The notes beneath the pieces are model-generated. The model did no database searches. It was not told the DNA's origin and saw only the letters and a program-made list of their open reading frames with translations. From Hydractinia symbiolongicarpus (lineage: Eukaryota > Cnidaria > Hydrozoa > Anthoathecata > Hydractiniidae), in the NCBI RefSeq assembly GCF_029227915.1, contig NC_079879.1, positions 9,548,001 through 9,612,000 of the forward strand: 64,000 bases of DNA, given 5' to 3'. The position numbers were made by a program, and so were the translations under genes. Position 1 is the first letter of the stretch. Each line of letters starts with the position of its first letter. Positions 20,844 through 30,058 of this stretch are shown in pieces.

Positions 20844-22010
20844 ATTTTATGCTCCGAAACATTGCATCAAACATGGCCATACTCTCTGACACAAGGAGTG
20901 CACACAAATTACGAACAATGCAATAAATGGTGACATATAGATCAAGTGTTCGATATATTCCAGTGCTGTAACGATGGAGTGGTATTGTGCTGTTGATGTA
21001 AGTGAACCCATATAGTCGCAAGCCCAAAACAAATTCACTGTCGGTAATACCAGGAGAAGAAGAATGGACACTGTTTCAGTTGAATTCATTCTCCCACTGT
21101 GATAAGGCTTAGCGTATAAATGCAACAAAAGCACCAGTACCAAAATTGGCAGCATGAGGTACAAACGAGAAAGAGGATTGATTACGAATATGCTTACTGC
21201 AACGAGGACAAGACGTCTGATAATCAGCATTACTTCCCAGTTTATTCTCATTTTGTGTTGGGCTTGATCTAATTCTTCCTCCGATGTAATTTTGGTTCTG
21301 AATGGTCCATTAATCACGTTTAATATACTTTCCTTTTCAGATTTGTTGCACACAACTTCATGGTCAACTGATTAGAATTTGGAATAGAAAGCGACTACTG
21401 GTGAAAACAAAAGAATTCCAAAAAAACAGGCAATTTGTGATTTCAGCCTTTGCATATCCTTTAGTTGCCACCAAAATTGCTATTGAAAATGGAAATACCC
21501 AACTCAACGTAAACAACATGACAATGTATTGCCAATATATATAGCAGGCAATATCATACAAGTATTTCTTTTCGCGTATGTCAGTACAATGGATCATTTT
21601 AAAGGCCGTTCTGTTGATGCGAATGTAACACAAGAAAAGAAGATGGACGAAATTTTGTTTCAGTCTAATGGGAAATGTATCGGTTGTTGGTTCAGCCGGC
21701 ATGTCTTTTTCTAATCAAATTTCTTATTTTTTTACTGCAAGATATGATAACACAACAACAGCAAACAAACTTATTGCAAAACCAACATTAATAACCACAG
21801 CTTCAAATGTGTCTATGTTATTTAATGGATGTAATTTTGATAAATTTTCATTAATTATGAACGTAAAGGCGAATATTAACGACACTATAGATTTGAAATG
21901 CAGAAGGAAGCCATGGTAAATTGGGTGGGTAACGTGCAATAAAGAAGCTGTTTCATAAACATGCGCAATAATTTTATTTTGGTAAATCGTGTTTACATGA
22001 TAACCATGAA
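20844..22010 (-). pseudogene. C-terminal multi-pass membrane domain of a large receptor-like protein, disrupted
   Basis: The minus strand reads a continuous membrane domain in three blocks. The first (about 22005-21724) contains VYETASLLHVTHPIYHGF and NNIDTFEAVVINVGFAISLF. Two in-frame stops follow (about 21722 and 21713). The second (about 21702-21366) has FPIRLKQNFVHLLFLCYIRI, KMIHCTDI and a YIYWQYIVMLFTLSWVFPF span. A one-base frameshift near 21370 leads to the third (to 20847), with ESILNVINGPFR, RRLVLVAVSIFVINPLSRLY, LYAKPYH and three more spans. The wording resembles the C-terminal multi-TM region of large extracellular-repeat proteins of cnidarians and molluscs (inference from memory; no named family). 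Either a pseudogene or a gene copy with sequence errors. The upstream extracellular part was not found. Confidence 0.6.
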
Positions 22011-22255
22011 ATCATGTATGTATTTGACATGGTAAGTTTGTCCATACACAATATATTTATCCCTCATTAATCCCTCCATCCAATTTAAAAACCATCAGGA
22101 CAGAAAACGTATATAAGAGACAGGTAAAGTATATATACATGATTTTATCAACAGTGTTCACAACATATTTCACAAGACTAATACAAAAATTGACTACCTG
22201 TGAAAATATTTGGTTTTTTTAGTAAAATTTATGCATCGTTAAAACACAATTTCAG

Positions 22256-22288
22256 TGAAATATCACCAGAATGTCTGGTGATATTTCA
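22256..22288. repeat. Perfect hairpin, 15-bp arms, 3-nt loop
   Basis: TGAAATATCACCAGA, loop ATG, then the exact inverse TCTGGTGATATTTCA. No flanking element boundary is evident. Confidence 0.9.
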
Positions 22289-23283
22289 ATGTTTAAACCT
22301 GTTTTATTTTAATAGGGTTAGGGTTTTTATAAGAACGTCTAACAGATGCTTATGTTCTTATTCTTTACGCTCTTCCAGCCTCAAGTGTTCTTAAATTGAC
22401 TCATTATTTTGCTCTTATAGTCTATGAAGGTATTCAGTTTATGTCTTGTTGGTCAAAAATTACCAACATGAACTGCCATTTCCCTGCTCTATGTTGACAA
22501 ACTTGTGCTTCATGTGGGCAATTTATATGTTGTTTGTCATCATCGTATGCTCCCATACACAAATACCAATTACATTTTAAGAGAAGTTTATGAGAAAATG
22601 GAAACAAAACTTATGTTAATTAAGTCACATCCAACTGCAATGAAAATAATGTCGGCGAATACATGTCCACGTGGATCAAGATTTCTTGTAACACCTGGGC
22701 ATTCGCCCGGGCCAATTGCAAAGTTTTGACTAAAATTAGAAAGTCCACGTGTTAAGGTAATATATCCCAGTTATAATATAGATGTAAAAAAAATTATAAC
22801 ATAGCATATAAGTGAGTAATACACAAATCTTAGAGATAAAGTTTGAAATAAAGTATCCCATGGCTTACTGCCTGCAATTTTTAAGCCTGTCAATTTGTTT
22901 TAGGGGTCTGAAAATATAAAATCCAGCATGTCACGATAAAACATGTCTAGCTAGCTAGCTATTATGTGATGGGGTTAAGTGTAGCTAGGGACAAGTGATT
23001 TATACATTTTATCCAATTGAAGCCTGGGAAAATATTTTGTGAATGCTTCTAGTTGGCTAGAGAATTTACAAAGCAGGTTCGTCAAATTGCCCAAGCTTTC
23101 AAATAAAAAATCTGAAATGGATGAATTAAAACCCTTGTAAAACTAAAGGAAAAGGGTCCCTACGTCCAGTTGGCTAACTATTAACCCAACTAAAAACTTG
23201 GCTTTTCTGGTAGCTAGCTCTAAATATTTTATAGCTAACTTGGTGACTAGATAAAGACATGTGCAGATCAGCTAAACAACACC

Positions 23284-23328
23284 TAAGAATTTGTATTTTA
23301 GTCAGCTAGATTAAAATACAAATTCTTA
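23284..23328. repeat. Perfect inverted repeat, 17-bp arms, 11-nt spacer
   Basis: TAAGAATTTGTATTTTA, spacer GTCAGCTAGAT, then TAAAATACAAATTCTTA, an exact inverse. Confidence 0.9.
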
Positions 23329-23667
23329 CCTCACATCAAGTATACTATAATATATACTAGTAAAAGCCAATAGGAAAGCTTCGTTTCGTTTACAACTAAT
23401 AAGAATACAGATTGTAAATAATCTGATCTTCCCGACCTTCTAGTATTTTACGTTCCTTGGCCAAACCTTTGGCTATGGGAAATTTAAAGAGTAATAATAT
23501 TATCTTGAGACTTGCTCTAAAGATAATTATTTTCTTGACAGCTATGCAATGAGCGTCATCGGAGTCCGTAAAATTAGGTTCCAAGGGTCATAAAAAGAAC
23601 TAAGTAATAGTTCACAGTCTCTTTCTGTGTACACAACAGTGACGACACATCATCGTTAAACTTAAGC

Positions 23668-24347
23668 ATGGCTTCATCTGATAACCAACTTACGCAGAAG
23701 ATTGTGGAGGCAATCCAGTCGTGTTTAAATCGTGAAGCAATAGTGAAGGAAATGGCAATCCAGGTCAGGAATATGTTGAACAAGGATCTAAAACGACGCG
23801 TAGAAACAGTAACATCAAGAGCAGGTGAAGAATCCGTTAAACAAATAAAATTGGAAAAGCCAAATTTCCGGAGCAAGGGTAATAAAGTGCAATACAAAGG
23901 GAATATTGCGGTAGAAGAATGCATTAATACCGCAGATAAGCAGATTAAAAACCAACAGCGCAATGAAGCTAGAGAAACTCTTAAAGAAGGTAAGGAACTT
24001 TTGAAGAGTATCAGAAACTCATTCATTCGGCTGATAAAGAGGAAACTGGTTGGCATTTCGTTAAGGATTATTTGTCTGATGAAAGTATCTGATAAAGCTG
24101 ATGAAGAACAAATTAAAATGGCAAGGTCGAACAATCTAAAAGAAATAAGTAGCGTAGAAATATTTTAATCAGTACGACTCCAAGAATTCTTACCCTAAAA
24201 ACTTTGCTCTAAGATCTTATCGTGATGAACCTACTGATTTAATGAAAAAAGGGTTTCGATTATAGAAAGAACAAGTTCGATAGAAACTGTTATTTCTGCG
24301 GAAAAGCTGGACACTTACTCTACAACTGCCCTGACAAAAACAAATTC
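23668..24347 (+). pseudogene. gag-like ORF of a DIRS-type (or related) retrotransposon, frameshifted
   Basis: It starts with ATG (MASSDNQLTQKIVEAIQSC...) and reads a charged helical protein including FRSKGNKVQYKGNIAVEE and EARETLKEGKELLKS. Frameshifts follow: the expected continuation DKEETGWHFVKDYLSDES is in another frame (about 24040-24090) before returning to SDKADEEQIKMARS. About 150 bp further on is NCYFCGKAGHLLYNCPDK (24289-24342), a CX2CX4HX4C zinc knuckle. This layout (helical N-terminus, GW..V..Y block, zinc knuckle) is what I know from gag-like ORFs upstream of DIRS-type RT/tyrosine-recombinase genes in cnidarians. No RT or recombinase of that type follows. Confidence 0.65.
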
Positions 24348-24639
24348 AATTAAAGGTCGCTTAGAAAAACATATACAGTTTTGGGAAAAGAAACTTGAAT
24401 CCTCTACCTTTATATATTGAACGTTATAATAACATGGATATATCTTGGTTTTTACTTCACACCCACCATCTTTTTTCGGAAAAAAAATATATGTCGAGCA
24501 TAAAACACAATGAATTTGTTGAAACAGCTTATTATAGACCTTTTAGATACGGGTTTAATACAAGAACCTAAAGGACAACCTTAGTAATGCAGTCCTCTCA
24601 CAGTCGTCGCTGTTAAAAAAACTTAGAATGGTACTGATC

Positions 24640-25200
24640 TAAGACACGTCAACAAATATATGTTTGATACAAACGCATGGCTACACTTATCTCATTCTTC
24701 TTCAAACGTGAATGTATTATTCTGATGCCTAGAATTAATATATTCATAACATTTTTGAACATGCTCATGTGATTCAAATGAAACAAAAATTTTATTAAAA
24801 TATCGCCTATAATAGAACGGCTTAAATGCAGACGGACAATTTTCAAGCCAAACTTTTTCATAATTACACATAAATATATTGGCCTGTCGATTTGCTTAAA
24901 AATACGCCGTTGAAGACAAAAATAGAGTCGGTAGTCGTTAGATTAAGAAGCCGTTTCAAATCTTTGTTAGGAATACCATCTATATAATTAGATTCAATGT
25001 CATTGATAATAATATCAATCGTTTTATCTAATAGAATATTCGTAAAAAGTGAATTAAATTCAAAACTAGCCAGTTAACAGATAGGATTCTTCTGTACAAT
25101 TTCAGAAGCCAAACTGAAGAAGTATTTCACAGTATAGTCATTAATCGTGAGCATTTTTTCACTGTCATTCAATGATTTCATAAATAAAGCACTTAAGCTT
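24640..25200 (-). pseudogene. Penelope-like element reverse-transcriptase relic
   Basis: The minus strand gives SLNDSEKMLTINDYTVKYFF (about 25180), SFEFNSLFTNILLDKTIDII (about 25070-25010; compare the family SFDVxSLFTNIPL motif), DLKRLLNLTTTDSIFVFNGV (about 24960-24910), then NYEKVWLENCPSAFKPLFYR (about 24863-24804), RYFNKIFVSFESHEHVQ where the catalytic YVDD has become YFNK, and YINSRHQNNTFTFEEE (about 24747-24700). The block that normally reads GVAMGSPLGP between the last two parts is deleted, and there are in-frame stops. The order matches the RT of Penelope-like elements. No GIY-YIG endonuclease domain was found. Confidence 0.75.
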
Positions 25201-25249
25201 TGTAGTGAACCTAAACATATTGGAAACTAAGAAAAAATGCCCTGGCTAA

Positions 25250-26164
25250 TGCGCTATGAAAACATGGTTAAAACGAGCTAAAATACCCTATTTTTGACAA
25301 ATTGACCCTCCAAACAACCAAAAATGCGTTTGACAGTCGTTGAATATTAAAATACTATCTTTCGCGAAGTAGAAACATCAAAAATTAGAAAAAATAGAAA
25401 AACCTAACCCCTGGCAGATGCACTTCCAAGTTGATATACTTTGCACTTTTTTAAATATCAACGCAAATAAATAATCAACGCAAATAAATAATCAACGCAA
25501 AATTATGCCGCCAGGGGGTTATGTTATAAAAAAACGTGGAAAAAACGTGGGAAAAATGTCGCTCCCTGTGAAAATATTCTACGCGACGTCATAGATTTTG
25601 TCGTTTTTATTTCTAAATAACATTTTTCAGAGTGTTTTTTCCATTTTATATCTGATGATCTCATACAGCGTGAAACAGTCAGTATTGTGTACTGCTTTTT
25701 TAATATTTTAACTAATGTGAATAAATATATAAAATTCTACTTTGTATCAAGCGCTGTCTCTGACATCTTTTACCACATATTTGTATTTAATACGATATTA
25801 TAACTTTTTGCTGGTGTTTATCCTCACAAGATTGTTCTGTACACATTTTTTCTAGAAACGAAGAAAGGATCTGTGGAATGTGTGTAAGTAACACTTCGGG
25901 TAGATGTTATATGGAGTTTGGTTTAGCTATACGGAGTACTGCAATAAATGATTCACATTTCTTTAAAAAAATATAAAAAATAACTTGAATGGTATTGCAT
26001 TTTCTTACATTTTGTTCCAGCCTAAACATACATAGTATAATGTTGCTATTCGAAGTGTGATTACTACAATTCCATAATAGGTTTTTATTCGGAATAGGAT
26101 TAATATTTGGATTGCAGAACGGATTATGTAGTACAGGTACTATGTTACGCTGAACAAATGATAC
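25250..26164. other. Intergenic with a short 18-bp tandem repeat
   Basis: ATCAACGCAAATAAATA repeats about three times at 25458-25500. Otherwise AT-rich with no recognised feature. Confidence 0.45.
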
Positions 26165-26766
26165 GAATTATAACATGCTGAGTATGGTTTACGAAATATG
26201 ACATACAGAATATATTGTATACAGAGTGTGCTATACAGAGTGTTCCACGGAATATGTTATACAGAGTATGTTATACAAAGTATGAGATACAGAGTGCTCC
26301 ACGGAATATGTTATACAGAGTATGTTATACAAGGTACGCGATACGGAGTGTGCTATAACGGAGTATGGTATACAAAGTATAGTATATAGAGTGTGGTATA
26401 CAGAGTGTGGTATACAGAGTGTGGTATTCGGAGTGTGGTATACGGAATATAGTAAACGAATTGGGGTGTACGGAGTGTGGCATATAAAGTGTGGCATACG
26501 GAGTGTGGTATACTGAATGTGGTATACGGAGTGTGGTATGCGGAGTGTGGTATACGGAGTGCAGTGTACGGAGTGTGGTATACGGAGTTTGTGGTTGACG
26601 AAGTGTGTGGTGGACGGAGTGTGTGGTATACGGAGTGTGTGGTATACGGAGTGTATGGTATACGGAGTGTGAGGTATACGGAGTGTGTGATACACGGAGT
26701 GTGTGGCATACGGACTGGGGTATACAGAGTGTGGTATAGGGAGTGAGGTATACGGAGTGTGGTATA
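26165..26766. repeat. Minisatellite, period about 14 bp (GGTATACGGAGTGT)
   Basis: About forty imperfect units of TATACGGAGTGTGG or TATACAGAGTGTGG, with 16-bp variants having GTGTGTGG in the right part (26590-26700). The left part is more diverged (ATACAGAGTATG, GTTCCACGGAATATG). Because 14 is not a multiple of 3, long open frames appear in several frames on both strands; they are artefacts of the repeat, not genes. Confidence 0.95.
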
Positions 26767-28375
26767 ATAGTTTTTTACAAAATTTGTGCGAAACAAATCA
26801 AGCTGTTCGTCTTTTAAAGATGTTCGCTTTGCAGATGTTTGTTTTAGTAATGGAAGTAATGAAAACCATTGTATCTTATCGGATTGGCCGCATTCTACCA
26901 GTTCAACTTTCGAGTTTTTTACCTGAATTGACCTGAAAACGCCGGAATATTTGGTCAGTTGAGATCTCAATTTATCTGGTATAGCAAGCTATAAAATATG
27001 TTATATATTTATTTTATCCTCTTCTCAGATGTCCCTGGGATCGAGGCTGGTTTAAATTGTTGTTGTCATAAGTAAGAACAAGTCTGAATTATGCCAAAAA
27101 ACATAGTCACAAGAACCAGAGGCTGCGCTTCCAGTCATCTCTAGTTCTTGTGGATATGGTGGCATCAGATAAGACAAGTAAGATCAGATTTTACTGCTTC
27201 CACTAGAAAATCGTGTATTGTTTCTCAACCTTAAAATATTCATTGTCGTCCTTAAATCTGACCATATATAACACAAAGAAAAAATTTATCCTTAGTAAAA
27301 TTTTGACCTTCTTATAAAAATAAGATGGTGTGGTAGGAATAGAAAATTCGAAAAAAAAAGCCCGATGCGCACAGAAAATAAGATATAGTTTAAATCTCTT
27401 GTTCCACCACTTGTTTCTCATTTTCATCGTTACGTCTCTGTGCATGTTTGCGACGTATAAGGAACTTGACGCAAAACTTGGCGCAAATGTTATTCCTTTG
27501 GTAATAAACTTTCCTCGATACTTCTGATGTTTTTGCTGCAGTAGAGTTTAAACAGAGAAAGTATCGCCCAAAGACCAGCAAAGTGTATGATAAAGCTACC
27601 CCCACAGGGATAGCTTAGGAGATCTTTGCTGTAGTTCTTAAAGGATTAAGAAGACGACAGCTAGTGCTTAATCGTCTAGGAAATAAGAGTGGGTATACAG
27701 TATGTGCAGAAGAGTGCTTAACGATTGAAGATCGTGATTAAAGATCGCAGCAAGTTAAAGGTCGTGGATCAAGTCCCACCGGGTTGAGAAATACGAGCAC
27801 ATGCACAGTGTTAAAGAGTTTCATGGTGGCTTGGAGCAATGTCCCGTAGTGGTCACAAAGTTTCATAACAATTGCGTAAGTAATTCAGAACGTGATAAAA
27901 TTCGAATTTGCTGCTGTTACTTTATGACCCCATACCAAATTCCGTTTACGGTACCCTTGATTTTAAGACTTGCAGCATTGGGCTCAAGGATATGTTTTCC
28001 CTTAGATTTGGGTTACAAATAGAAATGCAACTGATTATACTAGGTTTCTTCGATAACTATCCTATTTTATTTAAGAGTTCATAATAAACATTTTTTACCC
28101 TTGAGACAATCCGATTTAGATCAGTGTGTTTGTTCAGAAGTTCGTGGTGAGCAATTTAGATTTTTTCATGCTTCAATATTCCATTTTACACGGTATGGTT
28201 TACCAGAATCGCTTAGGGAAAAACAGAGGTTTGATAACTCTGTACCATGCGCGTGTTGGCGTAAGCGGAGCAACTTCTCGTGGTTGTTTTATTTCGTCTT
28301 AAACTCGCGTTTCAATGCGTAAACACAAACATTAACTTTTAATTAGAATAACTCAACCCTCAAGGTTACTTCATT
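26767..28375. other. Intergenic, nothing firmly recognised
   Basis: Open frames at 27330-27527, 27801-28022 and 28101-28322 were inspected and do not resemble protein families. A GATGTCCCTGGGATCGAGG word at about 27028 is an end of the foldback family. Confidence 0.4.
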
Positions 28376-28485
28376 CTCGTCCCCAGGGTTTGCTGCCTAT
28401 GCCAGGGCCGCTAGCGCTTACTAGACGGCTGACAAGATTTCGCCGCCCGCCTCGGTATCAAAAAGGCAAAATCCCTGGGGACGAG
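28376..28485. repeat. Foldback MITE, arms CTCGTCCCCAGGG, complete copy
   Basis: Left arm CTCGTCCCCAGGGTTTGC, right arm GGCAAAATCCCTGGGGACGAG; 110 bp with a GC-rich centre (CCGCTAGCGC, CGCCGCCCGCC). Single arms of the same family appear near 27028, 53590 and 60130, and short copies at 11241 and 46518. No transposase. Confidence 0.75.
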
Positions 28486-29350
28486 GCTGAAGGTTGCTTG
28501 GTCTTATTAGATTTATTTCCAAGTAATATCTGTGAAGTGACACTGCTGAAGTGTAAATACTGCCTAAAATGGCACGTACACTTGCTATATTTATGTAAGT
28601 TTGTATCCTGAAAGTATTATATACATAGATATCTTTGGGTGTTTGTGCTGACGCATGACATTCCATGACAGTCTCTTTCAGTGTCCCTCTCGAATAAGGA
28701 CTTTTACAGGGAGACAAAAATAAGAAAAAAATTGGTGAAATCCTGGACGACTTAAGAATAAATTCTGTTTCTTCATTTTTCACAGTGTTTGTTAGTCAGA
28801 TCAATCCTTACTAAAAACAAAAATTACCTTGTGTAATGCTTATAAAAGATTATTACAACATGTTTTCACAGGAACTGACCCTACGCGAAGATATCATATT
28901 TTGGTCACAGACAGACAGACAGAGTCGGCGCCCATTATAATATAGCTTGGCAGAGTGTACGGATGCGATGCTTTTAACACTGGCACATAGTGTGTCACAA
29001 ATCCAGTGAAGCGCAATAAAGCATTTCATATGTAATGCATCTTGAAGTAATATCTTTCCCGTAGCAAAAACACAGGCTACATACAACCTGTCAATATCCC
29101 ATCATATGAAAAACCTTTGCACAGCATTATGCAAATAATATCCAGCGAAAGTTTAGAATTTCAATTAATATAAGACTACAATTAATACAAGGCGAAAAGT
29201 GTTAAAAAAAACAGCATAAATACGGCTAGCTAGGAAGCTCTTGTGTTAGGACATTTTGATGGTGACAAAACATTCAACAGTCAACAAAAAAGACATGTCT
29301 TTACTAAAATACATAACTGCATATATTTTTTTCTGGGAAACTTATGAACC
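28486..29350. other. Intergenic, 3' flank of FGF
   Basis: No gene is recognised. It contains the inverse Helitron-type 5' end near 28890-28945. The 3' UTR of FGF should lie at the right edge. Confidence 0.4.
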
Positions 29351-30058
29351 TTAATAATCTAAGCGTGCTATTAGAAATTGAGTATTTCTAATACGGTTCT
29401 TCGGTCTTGTGTGATTTGTCGCTTTGATTTTGTTTCTTGTTCTGAGTTTACTACCTACTGCCAAGATATATTGGTTGGCATCATTCTCGTACCAAAAATA
29501 ATTACCATCAAAATGTTCTCTGAAAAGTGTGTTTTTAGTTGCTGTTTTCTAGAAAAATAGTGGATAAACTGTTAACAACAAAGTCTCTGGTTACACGTCA
29601 AGAGGTACAAACACTCCTTCTAATATTTGTTTAAGCCGTTGGTGTACTCACCCTTGTTCCAATCTTCCCCTTGTTGTTGATCGCCAAGTAATATGACCCT
29701 GGTTTTCTGATTCTCTTATAGTGTCTGCCAAAAGCTTGCATCTCGAGAACGACTAGATCAAAGATTTATTTATTCATTATTTATCTTATTAACAGTAATA
29801 TCCCAAATAAGTCATCCTCGTTAGCACAAAACATTTAAATTGAACTTTTAAATACTTACTGTTTGGTGACTTCATGTCAAGGGTACCATTTACTTTTCCA
29901 TCAGGGTAGATAGCCAAATAATGACCGATGTTGCTGTAAAGTAAAATTTTTTGTTTGTTTGATGGCTTCTTGTTGTTTTTAAACTCATCGGTGGAGGATG
30001 TTGACAGCATCGGTATCGTGCAGATAAATAATGCAAAATAAACCAAGTTTGATTTCAT
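29351..30058 (-). CDS. Fibroblast growth factor (three coding exons)
   Basis: Secreted ligand for FGF receptor tyrosine kinases. Exon 1 is 29860-30058 (ATG ends at 30058), exon 2 is 29652-29752, exon 3 is 29351-29548. Donors are GTAAGT and GTGAGT, and acceptors TCTAG and TCTAG. Introns are 107 and 103 bp with phases 1 and 0. The total is 498 bp, 165 aa. Residues 1-22 form a signal peptide (MKSNLVYFALFICTIPMLST). The beta-trefoil core shows LYSNIGHYLAIYPDGKVNGT, then SPNIVLEMQAFGRHYKRI across the first junction, YYLAINNKGKIGTR, and LFREHFDGNYFWYENDANQY. The last block fits the FGF signature G-x-[LI]-x-[ST]...F-x-E except that the usual Cys is Thr. The tail is basic (KLRTRNKIK), in keeping with heparan-sulfate binding. 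The 101-bp middle exon is one codon shorter than the conserved 104-bp exon of vertebrate FGFs and has the same phases. Subfamily not assignable. Confidence 0.92.

Larger units (their letters stand above)
22011..23660. other. Intergenic with two perfect hairpins
   Basis: No gene is supported. Contains the palindromes at 22256-22288 and 23284-23328 and a few runs of TAGCTAGC (about 22950-22965). Confidence 0.45.

Noticed and set aside
26231-26970. Long open frames (154 and 205 codons on the minus strand, others on the plus strand) over the minisatellite
   Set aside because: They are translations of a 14-bp tandem repeat, appear in several frames on both strands, and give only repeated HTLRIPHSVY-type text.
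27600-27790. tRNA-like or SINE pol III promoter (TAGCTTAGGAG as box A and GGATCAAGTCC as box B)
   Set aside because: The two boxes are about 160 bp apart, too far for a tRNA, and no cloverleaf or repeat copies are visible.
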